This document shows, piece after piece, positions 49,093-56,947 of a stretch of DNA of 64,000 nt; position 1 is the first letter of the stretch, and the number at the start of each line of letters is the position of its first letter. The stretch spans positions 186,001 to 250,000 of the forward strand of contig JABCZL010000002.1 in the NCBI GenBank assembly GCA_013289685.1, read 5' to 3'. The position numbers and the translations under genes were made by a program. Under the pieces are notes generated by a model. That model was given only the letters and a program-made list of their open reading frames with translations, was not told where the DNA came from and searched no databases. This stretch comes from Acidobacteriota bacterium. GTDB taxonomy: Bacteria > Acidobacteriota > Terriglobia > Terriglobales > Acidobacteriaceae.

Positions 49093-49160
49093 TGTGTGTC
49101 CCTCCTCAGGTTTCCGCAATGACCGGAATCCGCCTACCTCTTTGCATCAACCACTGCTGC

Positions 49161-50741
49161 CTATACCTGCTGGCGGAGATTGGGACGCAACGTGAGCGAA
49201 CCGTCGTCGTTCAACTTCTGGTGACAAGCCCAGCGCACGGGATAGCGCATTCCCTTTACTTCAATCTCAGCTCTGAGTTTCAATCCTTTCCAATCCGTCA
49301 TGCCCGGAAGCACGAACTGTGCCTGACGAATCTTGCCTGGCAACGGATATCCGGCATCCAGACATCCGCTGGTGAGCGCCTTTCCATCCGGGCTCTCAAC
49401 CGTCACCCTCATCACGCCCGGCACACCCGCGATGCCGTCATTGGCGAAGCCAATGATCAGGCCCAGGTAACTGCCGTCCTTATAGCTCCAGATGAAAGAC
49501 GGCCTCACCCGATAACCAATCCGGCGATTGATGCGGTCGAATGCTGCCGGATAAGCCTGGTAGTAGGTCATCAAATTCTTAGCGCTGATCTGGTGAAAGT
49601 TCCAGAGCGACCAGTAGTTCGCTCCGATATCGATTACATGATCAATCATGTTTTCTGCCGGGGATATCCCTTCATGAGCAGCGCTCGGATCAGGAAGTTT
49701 CCCGGGCAGCCCCTGCTCCAGCAACGCTGCTATCCACGGCGGGCGATTGCTGAGCGCTTCAATCTGCTCGTTCTCGATAAAGATGGTGTCGCTGCGAATC
49801 CAATTGTTGCTGCGGACCGTGCGGTCCAGCATTTCTGCGTTGCCCACCCGGCTGTAGTCCGGTTGAGTATTGGTCAGCAGAGGAGTTTTCTTAAACTGCT
49901 CGAGCTGGACTTCGAGCATATTCATCCAGGTACGCTCTGCCGTCAGGTAATCGGGAAAGGGATTGTTGGGAAATGGCCACGTATGCCCTTCTCCCCAGAA
50001 CCCGTACATAAAAGTGTCGATGAACTCGATGAGCGGGTTGCCATCGAACTCAGCTGCCAACTGGCCGACCAGATCTTTGAATGCCTGCTGAAAAAAAGGA
50101 TCGTCGTAGCGGGGCTGATAACGCGAGTGCGGGTTGGCTAAGAATCGTTTCCCTGCAGCGATGTCCCCCGGATCGGTGGGCGCCAGAAGGTCAACTTTCG
50201 GCACTTTTTCCAGGACAAAATCCGGCAATGCGGCTTCGTGTTTATAGTCAGGAGCGCACATCTGAATTCGCAATCCGATCCGCTTGTTGTTCGTCTTCGC
50301 CAATTCAAGAACTTGCTTCACGTAGTCGGGCAACTGAAGGCGTCCGGGCCGCGGCTGCACTTCTCTCCACGTCGGACGGATATAGAGCTGCTGGCCCAGA
50401 GGAAATCGAACGAGGTCTTCGATGGCCTGAGGAATATTGTCTAATTTGATTTCCTCCGTGCCACTGTCTGCCGTGATATAGGTGACCAGTCCCTTGCCAA
50501 AGTTCGGCACGGTTTCTTCCGAAGCGGTGGTGGTCATCACCACATCGTCAGTGGGAATGACCGCATCCGGCGGGTATTGCGGGAATGGGCCCTGATTGAG
50601 GCGATCGCTCACCGTGGGGCCAGATCCGAAGTCATAACTTCCCCAGTTGTGTGCGGGAACCTTCGCATGCGCTTTACCCATTCCAAGTTCTGCTGCAACG
50701 GCAACAGCGACAGTGCTTTTTAGAAAATCTCTACGCTGCAT
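49161..50741 (-). CDS. Tat-exported putative glycosidase-like protein, paralogue B
   Basis: A 526-residue protein beginning MQRRDFLKSTVAVAVAAELG, a canonical twin-arginine signal. It parallels its neighbour: LYIRPTWREVQPRPGRL, FMYGFWGEGHTWPFPN, LLTNTQPDYSRVGNAEM, GYRVRPSFIWSYKDGSYL, ANDGIAGVPGVMRVTVES and IEVKGMRYPVRWACHQ. The acidic residue in GFWGEGHT and the preceding strand are good catalytic candidates in a TIM-barrel reading. It would be the first gene of a two-gene minus-strand unit facing the alpha-galactosidase operon across an AT-rich spacer. Function unknown; saccharide-related from context. Confidence 0.8.
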   Translation of the reverse strand: MQRRDFLKSTVAVAVAAELGMGKAHAKVPAHNWGSYDFGSGPTVSDRLNQGPFPQYPPDAVIPTDDVVMTTTASEETVPNFGKGLVTYITADSGTEEIKLDNIPQAIEDLVRFPLGQQLYIRPTWREVQPRPGRLQLPDYVKQVLELAKTNNKRIGLRIQMCAPDYKHEAALPDFVLEKVPKVDLLAPTDPGDIAAGKRFLANPHSRYQPRYDDPFFQQAFKDLVGQLAAEFDGNPLIEFIDTFMYGFWGEGHTWPFPNNPFPDYLTAERTWMNMLEVQLEQFKKTPLLTNTQPDYSRVGNAEMLDRTVRSNNWIRSDTIFIENEQIEALSNRPPWIAALLEQGLPGKLPDPSAAHEGISPAENMIDHVIDIGANYWSLWNFHQISAKNLMTYYQAYPAAFDRINRRIGYRVRPSFIWSYKDGSYLGLIIGFANDGIAGVPGVMRVTVESPDGKALTSGCLDAGYPLPGKIRQAQFVLPGMTDWKGLKLRAEIEVKGMRYPVRWACHQKLNDDGSLTLRPNLRQQV

Positions 50742-50804
50742 TGGGAGTCATCTCCACACTCACGATTCGATCACACATCTTTGGCGATTATCGGAAAGTT
50801 ACTA

Positions 50805-50831
50805 TTTATATCGTTTTATTTCGTTTGTCCA
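50805..50831 (-). promoter_or_regulatory. Candidate promoter of the tandem Tat-protein genes
   Basis: On the minus strand TGGACA (50831-50826) and TATAAA (50810-50805) stand 15 bases apart, in an AT-rich stretch 64 bases before the paralogue B start. The spacing is short, so confidence is low. Confidence 0.35.
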
Positions 50832-50973
50832 GTATAAGATGCCAAATATTTTGAAGGCTTGTGACGAATATGTTCTCGCTGACGACCGGTGAGCATTTCG
50901 GACAGTGGGTGGCAAATGTCATAAAATCCAAGCGACCAGCAGGCTGCTATCCCCTCCAGGCGTCCAAAATTGG

Positions 50974-51002
50974 TTGACTTTGACAGTCTTTGCTTGTATT
51001 AC
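50974..51002 (+). promoter_or_regulatory. Candidate promoter of the alpha-galactosidase operon
   Basis: TTGACT (50974-50979) and TATTAC (50997-51002) lie 17 bases apart in an AT-rich spacer. Transcription would start near 51009, which makes the long upstream reading of the alpha-galactosidase frame (from 50905) unlikely. Confidence 0.5.
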
Positions 51003-51093
51003 GATTGTTTACGCTTTATTTTCATTAAATTTTCCCTTTACGTTGTTGTGCTGCGATCAACAGTGTTCTGGGTTTCTACGAAAAGAGCGAACC

Positions 51094-53187
51094 TTGCAAT
51101 CTGACAACAACCCGTTCCGCTGGCTGAGCACGGCAATTGCAGCCATGCTTTGGATGGTTCTTACAACTGTGTTTGTGGCCTCTTCGTTCGCTCTAGCAGC
51201 GGATGTTCGCACCGGCAGGCCTCAGATTCAAGGCGCCAATCTGCGCATTGAATTTGACAACTACCTCCGTAGCCGCGTGGTAGCCCGCTTCGACAAGAAG
51301 GAGACGGTCATGGGGCCCTTCACCGCCTCTGAGACCGTGACGACCACCGACAAGCCTTGGACCGAATTTCTCATGGCCTCGCAAAAACACGAGCGCACAA
51401 AAGACGCTTTCGGGGAAGGTGAGCGGCTCACCGTGGAAGGAAAAGCGGGAACGCTCACAAAGACGGTCTCAGTCACTGTGTATGACGACTTTCCCGCGAT
51501 GGCGTTTTTCGATGTCCAATACAGCAATACCGGGACCTCCAAGCTCGCGATCAAGAGTTGGACCAACAACGCGTACACGGTGAACGCGCAACCCAGTGCA
51601 GGGCAGCCATCTTTCTGGTCTTACCAGAGCGGCTCCTATGAGAAACGTCCCAACTGGATCCTGCCGCTGCACACTAATTTTCAGCAAGAGAATTATCAAG
51701 GCATGAATGCCGACGACTATGGCGGCGGCACGCCGATTGTCGACGTCTGGCGGCGTGACATTGGAATGGCGGTGGGACACGTCGAGCCGCGGCCGAAGCT
51801 GGTTTCCCTCCCAGTATCCATGCCCGACGCTACACACGCCACAATTGCGGTACGCTTCACCAAAGATATTTCGTTAAACCCCGGTGAAAGTTTTCATACG
51901 TTTCGCACCTTCGTCGCCGTTCATCAGGGGGACTACTTCCGCGCGCTCACCGACTACCGGCGCTTCATGATGAAGCAAGGCTTCCAAATGGCCACCGCGC
52001 CCGACGACGCGTTCGGCGCAATCTGGTGCGCCTGGGGATATGGACGAAAAGTTCAGCCGCAGCAGGTGTATGACTCACTTCCGACCGCGAAGCGACTGGG
52101 ATTTCGGTGGGTCACGCTCGACGACGGTTGGCAGAACAATGTGGGCGATTGGCAACTTGATCCCAAGAAATTTCCCAACGGCGACGCTGATATGAAGGCT
52201 CTGGTGGACCGGATTCACCAGGAAGGATTCAAAGCTCAGCTCTGGTGGTCGCCGCTGAGCGCAGTGCCCGACTCGCAACTGCTTCGCGATCATCTCGACT
52301 ACGAGTTACTGAATCAAGATGGCTCCACGAGAAAAGTTTCGTGGTGGGATTCTTATTACTTGTGCCCAGCCAACCGCCACGTCGTGGAGTACCACCAGGC
52401 ATTGGTCCGAAAAATTCTGGTGGATTGGGGATTTGACGGGCTGAAGCTCGATGGCCAGGACATGAATGGAGTTCCAGCCTGCTACAACCCGGCACACCAT
52501 CACGCCCAGCCGGAGGATTCGGTCGAAGCGCTGCCTGACTTCTTCAAGGCAATTTACGATACCGCACAGTCGGTAAAGCCTGGAACGCTGGTGGAGTTCT
52601 GCCCGTGCGGCACCGCGTTCTCTTTTTTCACGATGCCGCACTTCAATATGTCGGTGGCTTCCGACCCGCGAGGTTCCTTCCAAATTCGTTCCAAGGCGAA
52701 AACCTTAAAGGCTCTGATGGGGGACAACATTCCATTCTTCGGTGACCACGTTGAACTGAGCGATGGCGCTAATGACTTCGCCTCCACAGTGGGCGTGGGC
52801 GGCGTTGTGGGAACACAGTTTGTTCTTCCATCTCTAGTCACAAAGCACGGCAAATCCGACCTGACCCCGGAGCGCGAGAAGAACTTCGAAAAGTGGCTTC
52901 GCATCTATCGGGAAAAGATGTTGTCCAGAGGACAATATCTTGGGCAACTCTATGACATCGGCTTCGATGTGCCCGAGACTCATGTCATCCGCAAGGACAA
53001 GACCATGTACTATGCCTTTTTTGCAAAGCAGTGGAAGGGGTCCGTCGAACTGCGCGGCTTGGACGACCGCAACTACAGCGTGTTGGACTACGTTACAGGA
53101 AAAAGCCTGGGGACGGTGTCAGGACACAGTGCACATCTGCCGATTGAGTTCGACGGAAATCTGCTGGTGGAAGTACAGCCGCAATGA
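51094..53187 (+). CDS. Secreted alpha-galactosidase (GH27/GH36 melibiase type)
   Basis: About 697 residues from TTG 51094. The signal segment is WLSTAIAAMLWMVLTTVFVA with cleavage near ALAAD. A beta-sandwich N-domain precedes a TIM barrel with FRWVTLDDGWQNNVGDWQLD, FKAQLWWSPLSA, the nucleophile in GLKLDGQDM (Asp453) and the acid/base candidate in VASDPRGSFQIR (Asp524). The KxDxxD arrangement is diagnostic of clan D alpha-galactosidases. The frame is open back to GTG 50905, but that part lacks secretion features and lies across a likely promoter; ATG 51145 is another possible start. It overlaps the next gene by four bases. Confidence 0.87.
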   Translation: MQSDNNPFRWLSTAIAAMLWMVLTTVFVASSFALAADVRTGRPQIQGANLRIEFDNYLRSRVVARFDKKETVMGPFTASETVTTTDKPWTEFLMASQKHERTKDAFGEGERLTVEGKAGTLTKTVSVTVYDDFPAMAFFDVQYSNTGTSKLAIKSWTNNAYTVNAQPSAGQPSFWSYQSGSYEKRPNWILPLHTNFQQENYQGMNADDYGGGTPIVDVWRRDIGMAVGHVEPRPKLVSLPVSMPDATHATIAVRFTKDISLNPGESFHTFRTFVAVHQGDYFRALTDYRRFMMKQGFQMATAPDDAFGAIWCAWGYGRKVQPQQVYDSLPTAKRLGFRWVTLDDGWQNNVGDWQLDPKKFPNGDADMKALVDRIHQEGFKAQLWWSPLSAVPDSQLLRDHLDYELLNQDGSTRKVSWWDSYYLCPANRHVVEYHQALVRKILVDWGFDGLKLDGQDMNGVPACYNPAHHHAQPEDSVEALPDFFKAIYDTAQSVKPGTLVEFCPCGTAFSFFTMPHFNMSVASDPRGSFQIRSKAKTLKALMGDNIPFFGDHVELSDGANDFASTVGVGGVVGTQFVLPSLVTKHGKSDLTPEREKNFEKWLRIYREKMLSRGQYLGQLYDIGFDVPETHVIRKDKTMYYAFFAKQWKGSVELRGLDDRNYSVLDYVTGKSLGTVSGHSAHLPIEFDGNLLVEVQPQ

Positions 53188-54710
53188 GGAACGAAAAAAT
53201 GAAAGTGAAATTCGCAACTCTTTTTGCGATATTTGCATGCGTCGGAGCCTTTGGCCAGACCAACTCTTCCTTCTACGTATCGACGACTGGGGCGGATTCG
53301 AATCCCGGCACCCAAGCGGCGCCTTGGCGCACCGTTCAACATGCCGCAGACACCGTGCTCGCGGGCAGTACCGTCAACGTGCGGGGTGGAGTCTACGAAG
53401 AGCTCGTCAGCATCAAGGCATCCGGCAACGCGACGGATGGATACATTACTTTTCGAAGCTATCCCGGCGAGACGGCCGTCCTCGACGCGGGGCATCTTGT
53501 TCCGAATGGCAGAAGCGCCATATTGACCATTCATGACAAGAGTTACGTGCGAGTCGAAGGTTTTGAAATTCGCAACTTCCACACCGCCGAGCATCGGCTC
53601 ACTCCGTTGGGCATCGACGTTATGGGGGCCGGCTCTCACATCGAACTGCTGAAAAACAACGTTCATCACATCGAGCAGACATTTCCGGGGCGTGATCATC
53701 CGGGAAGCGGCGGTAACGGCTTTGGCATCGCTGTATACGGTACCGACGCCAAGACTCCAATCAGCGAACTGATCATTGATGGCAACGAGGTGCATCATCT
53801 CCAAACCGGTTCGAGCGAGTCGCTGGTCGTGAACGGGAACGTCACTAACTTTCGCATTACGCACAATGTTGTCCACGACAACAACAACATCGGAATCGAC
53901 GTCATTGGTTTCGAGCGCACCGCGCCCGACCCTGCCGTCGACCAGGCCCGCGATGGAGTAGTGAGCGGCAATCTGGTTTACAACATCCACTCGCGCGGCA
54001 ATCCGGCATACCAGAATGAAGAAAACTCCGACGGTATTTACGTGGATGGTGGCACCCGGATTCTGATCGAGCAGAATGTCATGCATGACGACGACTTTGG
54101 AATCGAGCTGGCCAGTGAGCACAAGGACCGCGCCACCAGCTACATCATTGCGCGAAACAATCTGATCTATCACTGCCATACGGCGGGCGTTTCCATCGGG
54201 GGCTATGCGCCGGAGCGAGGGCACACCGATCACAGCACGGTAGTCAACAACACGCTCTACGAAAACGATACTTCGGATACGGGGTCCGGCGAGTTCCAGA
54301 TGCAGTGGAACATGGCGGACGATGTTTTTGCGAATAACATCGTCTACGCGGGGGCCCGCTGCCTAATCACGCTGAACCGATCGCAGGTCGACAAGCAAAA
54401 GCCTCCGGTCGCGATCGATCACAATCTTTATTACTGCGCTTCCGGATCGAAGGCGAGTACGTGGAAAGAGTTTGCTGGCACGGTGTCGGGATTCGAACAA
54501 TATGTTCAGTCAACGGGAAATGACCGCCACTCCCGTTTTCTGGATCCGCATTTTGTTGACGCGGCGGCGCACGATTTTCACCTGCGATCAGATTCGCCTG
54601 CGCTCGCTGCTGGCGCGACTGAGGGCGTGCCAGTGGGAGAACTGGATCTTGAAGGCTCACCGCGAGTCAAGTCCGGGAAAATAGATATTGGCTCCTACCA
54701 AAGCCAATAG
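53184..54710 (+). CDS. Secreted right-handed beta-helix protein (DUF1565/pectate-lyase-like)
   Basis: A 508-residue protein with a signal peptide (KFATLFAIFACVGAFGQ). A DUF1565-type opening follows (FYVSTTGADSNPGTQAAPWRTVQHAADTV begins within this region), then parallel beta-helix repeats (NNVHHIEQT, GNEVHHLQTG, HNVVHDNNNIGIDVIG, NNLIYHCHTAGVSIGG, NNTLYENDTS). The ending GSPRVKSGKIDIGSYQSQ is common to polysaccharide-associated helix proteins. It probably binds or cleaves a polysaccharide; no lyase residues can be assigned safely. The ATG overlaps the alpha-galactosidase stop (ATGA), so the two are one operon. Confidence 0.85.
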   Translation: MRNEKMKVKFATLFAIFACVGAFGQTNSSFYVSTTGADSNPGTQAAPWRTVQHAADTVLAGSTVNVRGGVYEELVSIKASGNATDGYITFRSYPGETAVLDAGHLVPNGRSAILTIHDKSYVRVEGFEIRNFHTAEHRLTPLGIDVMGAGSHIELLKNNVHHIEQTFPGRDHPGSGGNGFGIAVYGTDAKTPISELIIDGNEVHHLQTGSSESLVVNGNVTNFRITHNVVHDNNNIGIDVIGFERTAPDPAVDQARDGVVSGNLVYNIHSRGNPAYQNEENSDGIYVDGGTRILIEQNVMHDDDFGIELASEHKDRATSYIIARNNLIYHCHTAGVSIGGYAPERGHTDHSTVVNNTLYENDTSDTGSGEFQMQWNMADDVFANNIVYAGARCLITLNRSQVDKQKPPVAIDHNLYYCASGSKASTWKEFAGTVSGFEQYVQSTGNDRHSRFLDPHFVDAAAHDFHLRSDSPALAAGATEGVPVGELDLEGSPRVKSGKIDIGSYQSQ

Positions 54711-54734
54711 GAGAAATCCATTCTGAAATCGGAC

Positions 54735-56216
54735 GTGAGTCGCCGTGAATTCATGAAGATCACCGCCGGGACTGGCGCTGCGATGTCCATGCCAACTCTG
54801 GATTATGCGGCTGTCCCTTCGTCCTCCAAAATGATCGGCATCCAGGTCGGAGCAGTTTCGTTTGTGGATGAAGGTACCGAGAAAGTCCTTGATGTGCTTC
54901 AGGAACGTGCGGGCGTGAATACTCTGTTTCTTGCGGTGTTCACCTACGGTCGCGGTATCGCGGGAAGACAGATTCCGGGCCAACCGCTTCCCGATCACGG
55001 TAAGCAGGAGTACGATCTCAATTTTCACGGCGGGAACTTCGCCATCCCTCATCCCCAGTACTACAAGAACACGGTTCTCAAGGACACTCGCGCGCCCGAC
55101 CACGGCAACCTGGACATCTTGGCCGAAGTGCTGCCGGCAGCTAAGAAGCGTGGCATGAAGGTCATTTGCTGGCTTGAGGACGTGTTTCGCACCGACTTGC
55201 CGAACATTGAGAAAGTTCAGGAGCGGGATCTGTACGGGCGGAATGCCGAGACGCTGTGCGTCAATAATCCGGACTACCGAAATTTCTTGACCGGTCTGGT
55301 CGAGGACTACGCCCGCTCCTATGACATCGACGGACTCATGTGGGGATCGGAACGACAGGGCGCACTTTGCGACAGTCTGGGGGCAACGCATGACACGCCG
55401 CCAGTCGACCCTGGTGAAGTAACTTGCTTCTGCGAATTTTGTCAGAGCAAAGCCAAAGCCCGCGGCATTAACCCAGAGCGTGCCCGGCAGGGATTTCTGG
55501 AGCTGGAGAAATCCGTTCGGTCGGCGCGCAGTGGCAAGCGCCCGGTGGACGGCTACTATGTTCAATTCTGGCGACTGCTTTTGCGGTATCCCGAATTAGC
55601 CGCCTGGGAGATGCTGTGGACGGACAGTCTTCGCGAGACCTACGCGGCAATCTACAAGACGGTAAAGACCGCGAAGCCGACGGTGCCGGTGGGTTGGCAC
55701 ATCTGGCACAACAATTCGTTCAATCCCATCTACCGCGCCGAACAGGACCTGCGTGAGCTCTCGAACTATTCGGACTTCATTAAGGTCGTTATGTACAACA
55801 ACTGTGGCGGCGAAAGGATGGCGCTCTATGCGGACAATATCGGCTCGACGATCTATGGGGATCTGTCGAAACAGAGCCTGCTTGATTTCAACTACGCGGT
55901 GATGGGGTTTAAGGAGGGCAGCTACGACCAGATCCCACACACAGGACTTTCGCCCGATTATGTTTACCGCGAGACGAAGCGCGCGCTGGAAGGTGTCGCT
56001 GGCACGAAGACTCTGGTCTGGCCCGGCATTGATATCGATATCCCAACCGAACCCAACAACAACAAGTGTACGCCGCAAAGCGTCAAGGAAGCAGTTCTGG
56101 CGGCTTTCCGCGCCGGCGCGCCCGGTGTGATTCTGTCTCGCAAGTATTCGGAGATGCGGCTCGCCGACCTCGGTGGCGCAGGTGAGGCGATTCGCGAGTT
56201 GAAACTATCCAGTTGA
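54735..56216 (+). CDS. Tat-exported TIM-barrel protein, putative glycoside hydrolase
   Basis: A 493-residue protein from GTG 54735 with a twin-arginine signal (MSRREFMKITAGTGAAMS). Barrel-like segments include VNTLFLAVFTYGRG, MKVICWLEDVFRTDLPN, DGLMWGSERQGALCDSLG and VPVGWHIWHNNSFNP. A cluster CFCEFCQSKAKARG gives a CxCxxC pattern, typical of a small metal or structural site seen in barrel proteins that read 'CFC..C..' after a Gly-rich loop. Glu in GSERQG and Asp/Glu in CWLEDVF are catalytic candidates. I do not recognise an established GH family. It is the third gene of the alpha-galactosidase operon, 24 bases after the beta-helix gene. Confidence 0.78.
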   Translation: MSRREFMKITAGTGAAMSMPTLDYAAVPSSSKMIGIQVGAVSFVDEGTEKVLDVLQERAGVNTLFLAVFTYGRGIAGRQIPGQPLPDHGKQEYDLNFHGGNFAIPHPQYYKNTVLKDTRAPDHGNLDILAEVLPAAKKRGMKVICWLEDVFRTDLPNIEKVQERDLYGRNAETLCVNNPDYRNFLTGLVEDYARSYDIDGLMWGSERQGALCDSLGATHDTPPVDPGEVTCFCEFCQSKAKARGINPERARQGFLELEKSVRSARSGKRPVDGYYVQFWRLLLRYPELAAWEMLWTDSLRETYAAIYKTVKTAKPTVPVGWHIWHNNSFNPIYRAEQDLRELSNYSDFIKVVMYNNCGGERMALYADNIGSTIYGDLSKQSLLDFNYAVMGFKEGSYDQIPHTGLSPDYVYRETKRALEGVAGTKTLVWPGIDIDIPTEPNNNKCTPQSVKEAVLAAFRAGAPGVILSRKYSEMRLADLGGAGEAIRELKLSS

Positions 56217-56246
56217 GAACCGCTCGATCGAGTCGGAACGTCCGGT

Positions 56247-56696
56247 CTACTTTGAGCTGCGGGCTTCCGCGTCGGCGACCCAGCCCCGCCGTAATGTCTC
56301 GGGCGGGATGCTGGACAGGTAGGGCTTCAGGTCGAGAATCGGTGTGCCGTCAAGCATGTCGACGCCGCGAACGTGCAAGGAGTTGCCCTCGCGGCGGAGG
56401 AGTTGGACGACGGTGAGTCCGACGGGGTTGGGACGGCGCGGGGAGCGGGTGGCGAAGACGCCGTGCGGGCGATTGTCGATAGGAGGCGTGCCGAGCAGTT
56501 CGAATCCCTCGGAGCGATCGAAGACCCATAACACAAAGAGGTGAGAGAAGCCCTCGATGTCGGTGAGGCCAGCCTCGAATTGCGGGAGGATTTCGAGGAC
56601 GCCTTCGGCTTCGTGTTTTGCGCCTGGACCTTTGGGGATTTGCTTGGTGCTCTGGTAGGGAGTTTTGGCGTGTCCGATAGGTTGGGGGGTAAACAT
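56247..56696 (-). CDS. trmO: tRNA m6t6A37 methyltransferase TrmO (TsaA/YaeB family)
   Basis: A 149-residue S-adenosylmethionine-dependent enzyme of the all-beta TrmO fold. IGHAKTPYQSTKQIP, GFSHLFVLWVFDRSEG, GVFATRSPRRPNPVGLTVVQLL and DMLDGTPILDLKPYLSS are the conserved blocks; it methylates t6A37 in tRNA-Thr. The start is ATG 56696, where the family begins; the frame is open to 56831 without similarity. It is convergent with the Tat-protein operon. Confidence 0.9.
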   Translation of the reverse strand: MFTPQPIGHAKTPYQSTKQIPKGPGAKHEAEGVLEILPQFEAGLTDIEGFSHLFVLWVFDRSEGFELLGTPPIDNRPHGVFATRSPRRPNPVGLTVVQLLRREGNSLHVRGVDMLDGTPILDLKPYLSSIPPETLRRGWVADAEARSSK

Positions 56697-56751
56697 TTGT
56701 TTCAATCCTTGGAGACGCGCGACAGTCGTCGCAGCTTTGTTTCCGTTGAGC

Positions 56752-56813
56752 GGCCCTAAGGAGCTAGGGCCCGTGTTGATTCCACCTGCCTTGCGCGGCC
56801 CTGGAAGGGCCGC
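56752..56813. repeat. Pair of intergenic GC-rich palindromes
   Basis: Two perfect 7-bp inverted repeats: GGCCCTA/TAGGGCC (56752-56758 with 56765-56771) and GCGGCCC/GGGCCGC (56795-56801 with 56807-56813). Both contain the GGCCCT core. No T-runs follow either arm directly, so they look more like REP-type palindromes than terminators. They lie in the 250-base gap between trmO and the M28 peptidase gene. Confidence 0.55.
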
Positions 56814-56947
56814 TCTTCCACGGCGGTGCATGTGTTTGTTTTTCCGTAACTTCTAGAGTCGTGTTTTCCGGATGGCTCGCCGGTTAGGAAAACGCGGGCG
56901 GGGCCCACGCCACATTTTTTAACTCTAATCCTTCTCTAGTCTTCTTT

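Noticed and set aside
48939-50141. Plus-strand frame of 400 codons opposite the Tat paralogues
   Set aside because: Antisense shadow of two paralogous genes whose reading frames are mutually conserved.
50905-51093. N-terminal extension of the alpha-galactosidase from GTG
   Set aside because: It crosses a likely promoter, is AT-rich with atypical residues, and places the signal peptide about 70 residues inside the protein.
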